64,000 nt of DNA from Cinnamomum chago (Eukaryota > Streptophyta > Magnoliopsida > Laurales > Lauraceae), in assembly GCA_038049695.1 (NCBI GenBank), contig CP142455.1, forward strand, positions 65,730,501-65,794,500, given 5' to 3'. The notes beneath the pieces are model-generated. The model ran no database searches, had not been told where the DNA came from, and saw only the letters and a list, made by a program, of their open reading frames with translations. The position numbers and the translations under genes are program-made. This document shows, one piece after another, positions 23,166 to 34,488 of this stretch (the stretch's first letter is position 1; the number at the start of each line of letters is the position of its first letter).

Positions 23166-24091
23166 TTTCGACTCTTGACAAAAAATGGCAACTTTGTGCA
23201 GCAAAGTCTTCAGCTTTTCTAAAAAAATAGGAAACTTTGTGCTCCGATTTGCACGGTATCTCATCAGGTTTTCTTCAGGAGAATCAAGCCAAAAAAAGAG
23301 GAGAAGTGTCAAGAAATTTCCAGGAGAAAACGGCGGCGAAAAGACCAAAGAACGGCCGAGAAACGGCGACCAAAAGCGGACCAATCCCCATGGTCGCCGG
23401 CGACCATGGAAATCCGGGTCACCGGATTAGTCGCCAGGTGACCCGTTTTCCATCCTCTTTCGCGTTTTGGAAGTTCTAGCCCTTGTGATTTCCTAAAAAT
23501 CTGATTTTTTATGCTCGAAAATGACTGATCTTCGTCAACATCACGGATCTGCCGTTAAGAGCATGAAATCGTCATCAATCACTCCAAGATCGCCAACCGG
23601 CCAACCAAGAAAGTGCACTTTCTGTCCGATTGATCGAGAAATCGACAAGACAGATGTCACCGGCTCGCTAGCATCAACCAATGTCTGAAGTTGCGTGGTC
23701 ATCCAACATCGATCAACATGAAGATCCATCGTCGATCATCGCAAGAAGAATTTCAAAAGATGCGGTACGGCCCGTGACTCTTCAACTCTTCAGTGACCAC
23801 TTAATGATGTTAATTGACCCAACTAAATACGGTCATTAACTCATTATTTTGGACGGCCCAATCAGAAGCAAGGAAATGAGAGTTACAAGTCCAAATCATC
23901 ATGACATTAAAGTTATGAAACTCCTCTCATCATGGAGATTAAAGGCGATTAAATGCCCATTACTCCATCGGCCAATCAAAAGCCAAGAAAAAGGAGTTAC
24001 AAAACAAAGGATTTAAAACTTGTAACTCCTCCCATTATGTGGTTTTAATGCATTAAAGCCCATAAAGTCACCTAAAGGCTACCAAAATGCC

Positions 24092-24099
24092 TATAAAAG
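24092..24099 (+). promoter_or_regulatory. TATA box of the Tat 3' LTR
   Basis: TATAAAAG in gcctataaaaggagg. It lies about two thirds into the LTR, the expected U3/R boundary. Confidence 0.7.
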
Positions 24100-24590
24100 G
24101 AGGTGACCCCAAGAAGCCAAGACACATAGAGAATCTCAGAATTCCGAACTCAAGATCCAGAAGCCCTGCTAATCTAAAGAAACCCTGCTACAAGAAGAAA
24201 CTTTGCTGCAACAAACACTCAAAAGGAGATCAAAGTCCTTTGCCCCCCCCCCTCCTTTAAGAAAAAACCTCCTCTTCTCCTACTCAACATGGCCAAGACG
24301 TGGCTCTTCAGCCCGTCTCTTCGTTTTTCATTGGATATAGGACCTTCCCTTGGTCTTTATCCTCTAAAAAACTGAAGTCCAAGCCAAGCCAAAGAATCAA
24401 AGCATTAAGCATTCTCATCTGAAGGACGATGGCGAAGTCCATACATGACTTGCGACCGTCGATTTGAACTAGTCCCCACAATCTCCTGAGAAATCAGATT
24501 CATTTTCTTACTTTTCTGTTGTATTTTGTATTTTCTTTAAGAGACAAAAAAATCACAATTCTTGCCTTTCATTTTGATAAGATGTGTAAA

Positions 24591-24670
24591 TCGCCTTTCA
24601 CGGCGCAAAATCGCCTTTTACGGCAAACAAAATCGTCTTTCACGGCAAACAAAATCGCCTCCAACGGAAT
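24591..24670 (+). repeat. Four GCC-N6-GGC mini-dyads in the LTR
   Basis: Units tcgcctttcacggc recur at about 24591, 24611, 24633 and 24655 with A-rich linkers. The loop tttcac equals the loop of a unit at 16678-16689, but the stem bases are exchanged (GCC/GGC instead of GGC/GCC). Confidence 0.7.
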
Positions 24671-24737
24671 TTTAAAAAAAAACTCTCTTTTCTTAAATAT
24701 GTGTGCAACGGAAAGTTAGAAAAAAGGTTGATTTCCT

Positions 24738-24790
24738 TTCTACTTGCGAAGGTGGATCTCCAGATCACCGTTTCTAAATTTCAAGTAGAA
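24738..24790 (+). other. Long hairpin near the end of the Tat LTR
   Basis: TTCTACTTG (24738-24746) pairs perfectly with CAAGTAGAA (24782-24790). Inside, GGTgGATCT and AGATCACC form a second stem of 8 bp with one bulged G and a 2-nt loop. The position is downstream of the TATA box, so it would be in the transcript. Confidence 0.7.
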
Positions 24791-24925
24791 TAGAAAATCT
24801 GGCATACCCGTGCAAAATATAGATGCCCTTTTTTCTCCCCTTTTCCTCCCTCCATTCGATTTCCTCTCGGCGACCCCGGGGACGGATGGGAGAGGAGAGG
24901 AAAGAAAAAATCGGGTCCATCAACA

Positions 24926-27350
24926 ACCAAACAAATTATTTCATATTTACCTTTAGGAAATCATAGATCATTTGCCTATAATCAAATTTACTTAGCAATG
25001 ATCAAAGTAGTATTATAGTTTGGATTAGAGGGGTCTCATGTACCCCGAACCCGATTAGAGAATAAATCAAATCCAGGGAGTGAAGTTTAGGGCTAATTAA
25101 AAATTTTCACCCTTTTAGTCCAAGGATTGTAAGTCCGCTGTGAGGATAATACATTTGAAACCTCATTTAATATAGGAACTGCGGAGCTTGTCATAAATCA
25201 AATTATATTTAATATCAACACAAGGATTTACTCATTCTCATTAATAGTTAAAGTTGCAGCAATAATAATAAATGTAACAAAATATGATAAAGTCTTAAAC
25301 AATGGCCATCCCAAAACCTAGACCATTCAAAGAACTGTAAAAGTCAATAGTGAGAAAGGTCCAGCGAGGAAAAAATAAATGATCAATAGTAAATCTAAAG
25401 GAAGTCCTATGAAGCTCTCTCTTGTGCTTGGTGGGATGACTCTACTCTATGTCATCATCATGCCACTCTCGCTCTTCCTCCGCTGGATCTCCTCACCTGT
25501 TGGCTCTGCGTAGTACTCACTTGTGGTGTCTGCACACCAAGGAGCAGAGTCAATGACATGTTGAGCAATAGATAAGCAAAGTATAAATAAATGTAATATT
25601 CCTCAAATATTAGAATAAAAGACAATGACATAATCATGTGAATACAAGGAAATGAAGCTAGGTATAAAAGCATGAATAATAATCGCAGGAGTCAAATCAA
25701 GATATCCTACATCAACATCAATAAACACCTTCCACGCAATGCCAATACAAGAATCAAAAGGGAGACTTCGAGGGTGTACATCCAAGCCACCTTCAGGGGT
25801 ACCAGTAGCAATCTTATCCAGACCATTGATACCAAAGCCAGTTCCAAGGGAATCCAAGCTCCCAGTCCTAAGAATAGCGGCATGGTTCAAGCCTGCTCCG
25901 AGCTGTTCTATGCAATGGACGTTGTCCAAGCCGACTGCCATCCCGATGTTCGAGTAACCAACCCATCTATAAACCCCCAAACTGCAGGTCGTCATGACAT
26001 GCAATCCACCCCACAGTAGATCCTATTGTGGTTGGAGAAAAGTAGTGAAGTGGTGTTTGACACGAGAATCAAGACAAACATATCTGACTAGTTCAGTATA
26101 CAATAGCGTAATCATAGGGATTATCTCATTCAAGCTAAGTTACAAGACAAGTCCAAACCACTAGCTAATCCCTTATGTTCTAGCCATACATGTTTATGAA
26201 GTACATGACATAGGGTCCTAGGGCACACTCTAAGTTTGGCCCAAGTCCTAACTCAAGGATTTATGTTTCATATTAAATTAAGTGTTTTATGCCGAGTGAG
26301 TGTACAAGGGAACAATAACAACGGATATGATCACAAGTCAAAGAGGAAGTTACGATCCAAACCCAGGCAAGTGTTGTCATCCCTGTACCATACATGATCT
26401 ACCAAAGTACATATGGAAATTGAGTCAATGATACTTCTAAGAACGAATCCTTGGTGCACAATCATGTTGAACATCATTTGTCTCAGTTCCATACGCATTC
26501 AGTTAAACCATGCATAATACACGGACACACCTAGACAACCGTCGAAGCACACCAAGCCACGCACTTCAATCTCATTCACCATAAATGGTCAGGTGAGAGT
26601 CGATTCAACGGATCTAACATCTAAGGCCCAAACATATGTTAAGTCTCTTTTCCCAAAAGACAGGTTCCGAATCATTAATCCATATATCTACCTTTTTCCC
26701 CATCCCTGATCAATATAAAAATCGAACCATTGGATTCTATGTCTCCAGTGGTTTCTAACGATATGTAGAACATAGAAATCCAACGGACGGATACAAATAT
26801 TTGAATTTGTCAAATCCTGCCACAGTACACCATGGGTCATCCGATCAATCGGACAGATGATCCGATCGATCTGATCTCGGACACCTCCCAATTCCTTGCA
26901 ATTGTCCTCTGTCTAATCGATCCAATAAACTGTCCGATTGATCCAACAGCGGACGACTCCGAGATAAAGGATATTGATCCCTGTCCGATCGATCCGATAG
27001 ACTGTCTGATCGATCAGGCAGTGAATTGTAACCATCGATTTGGGTTTTTTCCCTCTTCTTCCTCCAGCCATTCCAAGGGCTAAACCTACACAATTGAGCC
27101 TCCATGCTCCCGCATCAATTACTTTCATTACAATACATCTAATCTACAAATTATACAATTTAGAGCTTACCAATTAAGCAATTAGGCCAAACCAAACCAA
27201 ATCCTAATCTAACATGTTAATCCCAAACCAATACTAGAAACAAGCATGGAATTTGGGTAATCTAGCATATAATCATCATCTATCAAAACCATACATGCAT
27301 AATTAATCATACAATGCATGTCTACTTCACTAGGTCAAAATAATCATAAA
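24926..27350 (+). mobile_element. Decayed LTR-like sequence, family C (Del/Tekay-like)
   Basis: No coding frame is present. Order and composition recall solo LTR A (AT-rich first third, a mixed middle, then a cluster of short palindromes), and a gtaccccgaacccg-like start is seen near 25040. I could not find clean termini or a target duplication, so borders and lineage are tentative. Confidence 0.4.
26841..27017 (+). repeat. CGATCGATC palindrome cluster, family C
   Basis: Related dyads include CCGATCAATCGG (26841-26852), one near 26861, GTCTAATCGATCC, TGTCCGATTGATCC, GTCCGATCGATCC (about 26983) and the perfect CTGATCGATCAG (27006-27017). CCGATC/GATCGG and CTGATC/GATCAG differ by paired changes that keep the symmetry. 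Confidence 0.75.
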
Positions 27351-27399
27351 AAAAAAAACCAACAGTCTTGGGCTATGTTTTCTAAAACAAAATGACGGG

Positions 27400-27881
27400 C
27401 GTTGCTGTCGATTTTTGTGTCACATTTTGTAGTGTAGTGTTAAAAAGCGACGGTCTCGGACTGTAATTCTCTATCAGATAAAATGACAACCTTATGTTGT
27501 GATAAAATTCATCTTCATATATGATATTCTTAGATTGTCGTTTCTTCCCAATAACAACTGCTTTGAAAATGATATTTGATAATAAAACAACAACCAATAG
27601 CTGTAGTTTTTTTTATTACCCCTGAAAAATAAAAAAATCAAAAAATAGTTTTTTTTACTATAAACAATAAACTCAAACAATAATATATGGCATTCATAAA
27701 AAACGCAAACACTTGTATCATCCATCCATAAAAAAACTCAAATAACCATGTCATTCATCCATCAAAAACTCATACACCCATAAAATAACCAAGTATCAAC
27801 TAAAACCATAACATAAGAGTCAATCGTATCTAGCCTTACACCATCAAAATATTTACTTAAAAAAGTACGAGCAGCGAAATA
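27400..27881. other. CACTA subterminal / 3' flank, no gene seen
   Basis: AT-rich sequence with scattered gacgg/cgacgg and gacaac motifs. No credible ORF. Confidence 0.4.
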
Positions 27882-28704
27882 CTAATAAAGTACGGTCCTA
27901 ATTATAGGTCCATCGAGCACATCGCCTATAATGAGAACTTCTAACTTTCGTTCCCCGTCAAACAAGTTAACATTCCCATTAACGATCTCATTTAACACAA
28001 TCTTGTAGAAACCTTCCTTTGGTGATTCCGTACCCTCCAGTCTCCCATAAGCAATTACATTCTTCTTCGTTAGGTGTTGTAACTTACACAAAGATGAGCT
28101 TCTTGTATGAGTGGTTGTTTGGTCCAAGCGTACATATTGACTTTGAGAATCTTTCTTCACCTGCATACATCATTAAGATCACATTATGTTTTTATTTTAT
28201 CAATGTAGACATGTGCAAGAAGGAATCTACTATTTAGGATCAATTGGTTTGTACCTGTGAAGCATTCCCATGTTCGGTCAAAGGCCGCATCTGTGTACCC
28301 GCTTGAGAGAGTGATGCAAAGATCAGGTTGATTTCCCGCCTTAGTTCCCCAGACTCCTTTGCTAGTCGTTTTTCCAAATTCTCTACTTGAGCTTCTAGGA
28401 TAGTGCGCGATGCATGTTCCTTTTGTAGTGCTTTCTAGTAAGGATCTGAATATTTGATTGCGGTCTTAAAAACTCTATCAGCCATGCCTCTCATGCGTCC
28501 GTGATTATCATTACCAAGAATCTGCGCAAAAACTAAACAATGTCAATCCTTGCTCATGATATTATGTATTCATCATTGAATATTATGGTTAATAAGATCA
28601 CATAATATAATTATAATTAGACCACATACCATGGCTACCGCGTCATGATCCAGATCTTTTTGTGCAATTGAGTGGTCATTCTCATACAATATGGCTACTC
28701 TTTC
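27882..28704 (-). pseudogene. TNP1-like CACTA protein, 3' exons
   Basis: Three exons with standard splice sites are visible: 28704-28630 (75 bp), 28521-28255 (267 bp) and 28160-27882 ending in a stop. They are all in phase 0 and chain into one frame. Encoded motifs are ILGNDNHGRMRGM, a coiled coil (KRLAKESGELRREI), and a final CKLQHLTKKNVIAYGRLEG domain with EGFYKIVLNEI, which matches the C-terminal domain of plant Ptta/En/Spm transposase-associated proteins. One in-frame TAG at 28437-28435 breaks it. TNP1/TNPA-type proteins bind CACTA subterminal repeats. Confidence 0.7.
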
Positions 28705-29125
28705 CTGCAAAACGAGTTGTTAAATAGAAATCATAGGTATTTTAACTCACATGTAAATTAGAATCATAGATTTGGGGTTGATGCATCATCATCATAATCC
28801 ATCGACAAAATCTGATTTCTATAATAAAACTCATCATAATAACTTCCTTGTCCCATTGATTTGGGGTTGACTAGTTAAGTGGGAAAAGTTAGAAAACTGG
28901 GTGGTATATATTTCTTCTTTATATAGCTGAAACTTTGATACACCAGCTTAATAAAAGATTGGGTCCATGACTTGATGTGATCATCAAAGGCTAGTCATCT
29001 TTGCATTGATCATCTCATATTTACTCTAAATCTTGATTTTGATAGCAATAAATATGTAGAGTGAATCCGTTTTGGAATACACTAAACCGTTTGTCAGATA
29101 CACACATGAAGAGTGAATTCGTTTT
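28705..29125. other. Junction region between CACTA gene and copia array
   Basis: The right-hand copia border is sharp at 46699, but no 5' LTR exists here, so the left end has lost its LTR. The phrase gatttggggttg occurs near 28769, 28857 and 29227 and may mark the rearrangement. agagtgaatycgttttgga is directly repeated near 29059 and 29110. Confidence 0.45.
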
Positions 29126-31194
29126 GGATACTACAATGTACATACTAAATCTTGTACCATCTAAGTTTATACCTAAGATTCCCCTGGAGTTGTGGTCCGA
29201 GCGAAAGCCTAGTCTACAACATTTATAGATTTGGGGTTGTCCGGCACACGTGTTGAAGGTTAAGACGGATAAGTTGGAATCGAAGTCGGAAGTATGCATT
29301 TTTGTAGGATATCCTAAAGGAACTAAAGGTTGGTTATTCTATAATCCCAGAGAGCAGAAAGTGCTCTTCAGCACCAATGCGGTTTTTCTGGAGAAAGATT
29401 ATATGATTGACCGGAAATCTTTAGAGAAGGTTATCTTGGAAAAAATTTAAGAGCAATCAATTCCAAATCCAAGTACGACCGAACTTGTAGAGAATCCACC
29501 TATACCTGACCCAGTAGTTACACCAGTGCCTCGTCATAGTGGGAGAATTGTCAGGCCTCCTGACAGGTTCTCGTTCTTGGGAGAATCTTACAAGGCAATC
29601 TCGGAAGAACATGAACAAGATCCCTGTAACTATGATGAAGCAATCAATGACATAGACTCGGGACGTTGGCATGATGCTATGAAAGCTGAGATGAAGCATA
29701 TGTACTCCAATTAGGTCTGGACACTTGTGGACTTGCCTATCAATATTAAACCTATTGGGTGTAAGTAGGTCTATAAGAGAAAAAGAGGAATAGATGAAAG
29801 AGTTGAAACCTTTGAGGCCAGGCTTGTTGCAAAAGGGTATACTCAGAAAAAGGGTGTCGATTATGAAGAAACCTTCTCACCAGTAACCCATGCTCAAGTC
29901 CATCCGGATACTCTTATCTATTGCAACTCACCTCGATTACGAGATTTTGCAAATGGATGTCAAGACGGTGTTTCTCAACGGTAATCTTGAGGAAGACATC
30001 TACATGATGCAGCCAAACGGTTTTGTAGCTAAAAACCAAGAGCAAAGAGTTTGCAAGCTGCAGAAGTCCATTTATGGACTGAAGCTGCAGGCATCCCGTA
30101 GTTGGAACATCTGTTTTGACCAGGCAATCAAGTCATTTGGTTTTTGACGAAATCCGGATGAGTCATATGTGTATATGAAAAGTGAAGGAGGAATGGTAGT
30201 TTTTCTGGTTTTATATGTTGATGACATCATTCTCCTTAGGAGAGACATAGGAATGTTGTCGACAGTAAAAGTTTGGTTTCTCAAGACTTTTGATATGAAG
30301 GACTTGGGAGAAGCTAGCTACGTCATAGGGATCAAACTTCATCGAGATCGGAAAAATATGATGATTGGCTTATCCCAAGCTGCGTACTGGTACGGTTTGC
30401 TATGCAAGACTTCAAGAAGGGTATCACACCTTTTAGGCATGGAGTGAACATTTCCAAGGATCAGTGTCCAAAGACACATGAGGAAAAAGGAGCAGATGAA
30501 AGCGATACCATACGCTTCAGCTATCGGTAGTCTCATGTATGTTATGTTTTGTACTAGACCTGATATTTGTCACGCATTGGGCCCAGTCAACAGATATCAG
30601 TCTAACCCAGGTTCTGACCATTGGACTGTTGTGAAATGTATTCTCAAATACTTGAAAAGGATTAGTGATTACATGTTGATTTACGGCAGGGATGAGTTGA
30701 TTCCAGTCGGATACACTGATTCTGACTTTATGTCAGGTAAGGATTCTAGGAAATCAACCTCTGGTTATATGTTTATGTTTGGCGGTGGAGCTATCTGCTG
30801 GAGGAGTATTAAACAGGAATGTACAGCTGATTCCACCTCGGAGGTTGAATATGTATCGGCTTGTGAAGCAGCTAAGGAAGCAATATGGCTCAAAAGATTC
30901 CTTCTGAAACTTGGAGTGGTACCTTTGGCGAAACAGCCGCTCACAGTTTACTGTGATAGCAGCGGGGCAGTCGCTCAGTCCAAGGAACCCAGGAGCCAAA
31001 AGCACGTACAGAAGAAGTACCACTTGGTCAGACAGATTGTGAAGAGAGGTGATATTGCCATCACCATGATAGCATTTACAGACAATCTGGTAGATCCCTT
31101 TACTAAGCTTTTGACCACGAAAGTCTTTGAGCAGCATGTAGACGGGATGGGTATGAGATGCAATTCTGACTGGTATTGAGCCAATTTGGGAGAT
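29126..31194 (+). pseudogene. pol: Copia internal I: integrase end, RT, RNase H (broken)
   Basis: Begins mid-integrase. Recognisable blocks are GCPAHVLKVKTDKLESKSEVCIF near 29230 and the RT start VWTLVDLP, followed by [40 protein letters not shown] (about 30210) and RNase H (EVEYVSACEAAKEAIWLKRF, YCDSSGAVAQSKEPRS). Stops lie at about 29447, 29713, 29767 and 30145, with frameshifts near 29885 and 30385-30480. The frame ends at 31177-31179, and a ttgggagat purine stretch precedes the LTR. Two nonsense codons coincide exactly with those of internal II, and a third codon is a stop in both. Confidence 0.85.
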
Positions 31195-32227
31195 TGTTAG
31201 ATTATATGGTCTTAATCCAGTGGATGATGTTATAAATTAATTTATTTCATTATTTATCAATATAATCATTCTTTACTTTAACGAGATGAATGGTGTTTTT
31301 TTACTTTCTTGCACATAACCAATACGAATGACATGATGGTTCATGAGATGAACCGGAGAACACAAGTATATTAGATGTGACATATGTGTGTGGATGAGAT
31401 CTACATACGGGAGACATATATCACAAATCCTATACTTAAATTGATTCACAACCGGTGATGAGATTGGGCATCTCATCTGATAAGGTTGCAGCACTTTGAT
31501 CACTATGAGATAGTGTGATTTCTCCCGATCATCAGAATGTAAGATTCTGGATCATGGTGCTAGTACAATAGATGTATTGAAGGACTATGAGAAGCACCTT
31601 ATGAAACACTGTCTATACTTTAAGGTCTGCTCTCATAATTTCCTAGCAATAGGCGCTTAATCCTGACACATTAATGAACTCAAGTTTCTATCTATTCATT
31701 TGCCTTGAGTCGCTAATGAGTGAGGCCAACTGTAGGTCGTCTTGGGTACGTGGTAGTAGGACTGTGGGAACATTCAATTGTCAAGATGGAATCTGTTTGC
31801 ATTATCCCCTTGTGCCAATGAATGGATTTATCATTAGTAAGTGCACACTCATCTCAATTAAGAGTAAATTGGATGGTATTGATGATCACTATGATTAATT
31901 AGGTCACAAGGATAATAAGATATGGATCTAATTTGGTGGACATGTCCAATTGATCCATGGATACAGATGGAGGGGCCTACTTGTGGTAATAGGGAAGTTT
32001 AGGGTTTTCTTTATAATTTATTCCTAAGACTAGAGTGTAATTGCATTTATATAGTGGAGTTATTTGCAATTAATTGTGGGCCCGAATTGCACATGAGATG
32101 TGGGTCATAGTTGGAGCTATTTTTCTATGGAATCCCTAGTGGCCCCCACGCTAGCCCAATTATTAGATCATTACTAATTCTACTTGAACTCAAAAGGAAA
32201 GGAATTAGAAAGTTACTATTTCTATTT

Positions 32228-32339
32228 GAAGTAAGACTTCTAAAAGTGATAATAGTAAGTTACTAATTGTTATGGAAGTGAGACTTCTAATAATTATTAG
32301 AAAGAAGATAGTTACTAGTTCTTATGGAAGTGGGACTTC
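32228..32339 (+). promoter_or_regulatory. Array of GAAGTNNNACTTC dyads upstream of copia TATA
   Basis: Copies at 32228-32240, 32275-32287 and 32327-32339 (spacings 47 and 52 bp). The second LTR has them at 41777, 41824 and 41876 (last one decayed), and the minus-strand solo LTR has four at 60534, 60590, 60642 and 60680. All lie between about 35 and 200 bp before the TATA box, so a transcription-factor site array is plausible. Confidence 0.7.
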
Positions 32340-32372
32340 TATTTTAATTAATAAGAGGAGGTTGCATACGGC

Positions 32373-32380
32373 TATAAATA
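32373..32380 (+). promoter_or_regulatory. TATA box of copia LTR
   Basis: TATAAATA in ggctataaatagggg; conserved in the second LTR (41919-41926) and as TATAAAAG on the minus strand of the solo LTR (about 60500-60491). Confidence 0.7.
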
Positions 32381-32831
32381 GGGGAACAAACTCCTTGGAT
32401 GTCCACCTTGGAATTCACACCCAACAGTGCAAGAGTTGCGCTCCCTCCTTTCTCTTTTTCTTCTAGTTTCTTCTTCTGGTTTCCTTAGAGCTTCTAGTTG
32501 ATTCTCTTGGAGATTCCACCATTCTTCTTGAGAAAGGAGATTTGAAACCGATCATAGCGTGAAAGACAACAAGGTCTTGGAGATCCTTAATTCACTACAA
32601 GAAGAGTTCTTCTTCAAGATAATTGTCTTCTTCTCCATTATAGCACTACCGAGCTCTAAAGGTATAATCTACTTCCTTGTATGTTGTGGATTTATTTTGG
32701 TTGCATGGTGATGCTATTTACAATCCTACTGATCTTGATTATGAGTTTGAGGTTCTTAGATCCTAGATTCCCTGCGTCAAGTGGGCCAAAAAATTTTGAA
32801 ACATATCCACGAGGCCACCTACTTCCAACAA

Positions 32832-32845
32832 TTGGTATTAGAGTC
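32832..32845 (+). other. Primer binding site of copia internal II
   Basis: TTGGTATTAGAGTC directly follows the LTR. It matches, with two transitions, the TGGTATCAGAGC site complementary to initiator tRNA-Met that is common in plant copia elements. Confidence 0.7.
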
Positions 32846-33004
32846 ATACCTCATCTCTAGTCTTGTATGAGATGTGAAGAAGGTAGACCTAGGGCTATGT
32901 AAGGATCAGTTTTGGTGTTTTATGTATATATTATGTTTTCTCAATGCACAAGAATGGACGAGTTCGGGTAAAATTGCGGTTTTCTACAAAAACCCCGAGT
33001 TGAA

Positions 33005-33131
33005 TGGTCGACTTTTACCGACGGCCAGAACAGACTTTTACCGGCAGCCAAAACACACATTTATCGGTGGCCACGACTTTTACTGGCGGCCCTGGCCCCC
33101 GCTATAGGCAGTTTTTTTTTTTTTTTTTTTT
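33005..33131 (+). repeat. Four short CTTTTACCGGCGGCC-like repeats and a T20 run
   Basis: In the copia leader, gacttttaccgacggcc-like units recur about every 24 bp between 33008 and 33092, and a run of 20 T follows at 33112-33131. The motif resembles the subterminal repeats of the CACTA end at 58742. Confidence 0.55.
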
Positions 33132-33449
33132 GTGACTATCCGGGGTTGTTCATCATGAGATGATGGATGGTGGCTTCCTAACCCTAGTCCCTATTGTGTA
33201 TGTGATACTAACTTTGCAGATTCATATCCTCTCCATATGGCCCGCAAGACTTTTACTTTCTTTTTATGGTTATTGGTTTATTTATGGCTAAGTGTAAAGG
33301 GCATCATGGTTTTCCTTGGTTTCCTGTGAAAGGGCAATGAATGGTGAATTTCCTTATAACCCTTTTATTTTCATGTTTAGATTACAATGTCAGTCTCATC
33401 GTCGAGGCATAGGAATTTATGTAATTTTCTATTTTTGTAAATTCTGGCA

Positions 33450-33624
33450 ATGTCTGAGTCCGAGACGAAGAAGAAAAGTGAATTTGGACTCCTAATCAAA
33501 GAGTTTGAAGATTACCAAAAGAGTTTTGGAGATGCGCAAAGAGTTTGAGGAATCCCAAAGTTTTGGAAAATCTAAGAAGTCCAAGAAGTCTATTCCGCTT
33601 GGGCCATGTGGAGGAGATGACTAG
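33450..33624 (+). pseudogene. Small ORF upstream of copia gag, frameshifted
   Basis: An ATG at 33450 opens a charged peptide (MSESETKKKSEF, then EFEDYQKSFGDA) that stops at about 33548. A shift of one base near 33537 would continue the same style of sequence (EFEESQSFGKSKKSKK) to a TAG at 33622-33624. The heptad-like E/K/F pattern suggests a short coiled coil. It precedes gag by about 860 bp. Function unknown. Confidence 0.4.
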
Positions 33625-34488
33625 TTTCTATTTATGGATGGTTGCTTTTTTAGAATGTTTTTAAATCTAATCCAAACATAGTAGTTACCAAAATTGGTTA
33701 AATCAAATTAATTTTGAAAAGTATTCTAATTAGTGTTTGTGGTCCCATTAGATGGACCCATTAGTAACACCAATCTTAAAAACTATACTTCCCTTAAATT
33801 TAACTTGACTTGGAACCAATCATTGGTCATATCATGAGATGATTTGATTATTATATATGTGGGCCCTTATACCTAAAAAAGAAATACTCAATTCTAAAAT
33901 ATTAAGTGGGAGCGGGGCATTTAAATTGAGAAATTCACATGGTTTTCCACCATAGGTCCATTGAATGGAAAGTATCAGCTTCGTGCCATCTTGAGAATAG
34001 CCATTCCCCACAGAGGGCTTTTATTTGTCTGGTTACTAGATATGGATCTCCTATGAATAGTGTTGGTGAGACGGGGTGGGGGCCCACTCCCTAAGGAGGA
34101 GATGCCTACAACGGTTGTCATGCAATGCTAGTTGGTGGGTCACTTAACTAAAATAGCGATGTAGTATCCCCAAGGATTTGCCTCATGTATTTTAGAAAGC
34201 AAAGCTAATCGGGAGTCATACATTATTTGGTACGAGATACCTAGATGATAATGAATGATGGGGTTCGTGGATAGTTAGTCTTAATCCTAATTTTGACCAA
34301 CTTTGATCCGCACCAATCTAGTTGGTATTCGCACTCCCTAAGGAGACATATCCTAAGGGATTAGGATTCAAATGTATTCTGAATTTAGTGGTTATAAGGA
34401 TTCCCACATAAATTTGGTAGAATACTAAACCCTAATGTCATTTATATTCTTTTGTTGAATGTATGGTTATGTGCTACAGTTTTTCATC
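33625..34488 (+). other. Rest of copia leader, no gene seen
   Basis: Non-coding sequence between the small upstream ORF and the gag ATG at 34489. Confidence 0.4.

Larger units (their letters stand above)
1..24925 (+). mobile_element. Ty3 LTR retrotransposon, Tat lineage, 5' LTR outside window
   Basis: One element can be followed from a leader through gag, protease, RT, RNase H, a second RNase H and integrase to a polypurine tract and a full 3' LTR that starts TGTTGACACC and ends TCAACA. The second RNase H before integrase, the absence of a chromodomain, long tandem repeats between pol and the 3' LTR, and an antisense gene in that region are all known of the Tat lineage (Retand, Ogre, RIRE2 relatives). 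Coding parts carry scattered stops and about five frameshifts, so the copy is dead. Two solo LTRs are nested in it. The predicted right target duplication is accaa at 24926-24930; its partner lies left of the window. Confidence 0.88.
22521..24925 (+). repeat. 3' LTR of the Tat element (2405 bp)
   Basis: Begins TGTTGACACC, ends TCAACA, and starts right after a polypurine tract. It holds a TATA box (24092-24099), a GGCGACCCCGGGGACGG stretch near 24867, which is characteristic just before the end of Tat LTRs, four U3 repeats and a strong hairpin near the 3' end. The right target duplication is predicted as accaa. Confidence 0.88.
31195..32830 (+). repeat. Copia family D LTR, first copy (1636 bp)
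   Basis: Starts TGTTAGATTATATGG after a purine stretch, ends CTTCCAACA, and is followed at once by a primer-site match. A TATA box is at 32373-32380. Three GAAGT-N3-ACTTC dyads lie before it. Homologous LTRs occur at 40726, 57947 and 59979 (the last reversed). Confidence 0.88.

Noticed and set aside
27428..27437. True CACTA terminus ttttgtagtg
   Set aside because: Its direction implies an element to the left, but no matching CACTACAA start was found there and CACTA-like subterminal motifs lie on both sides.
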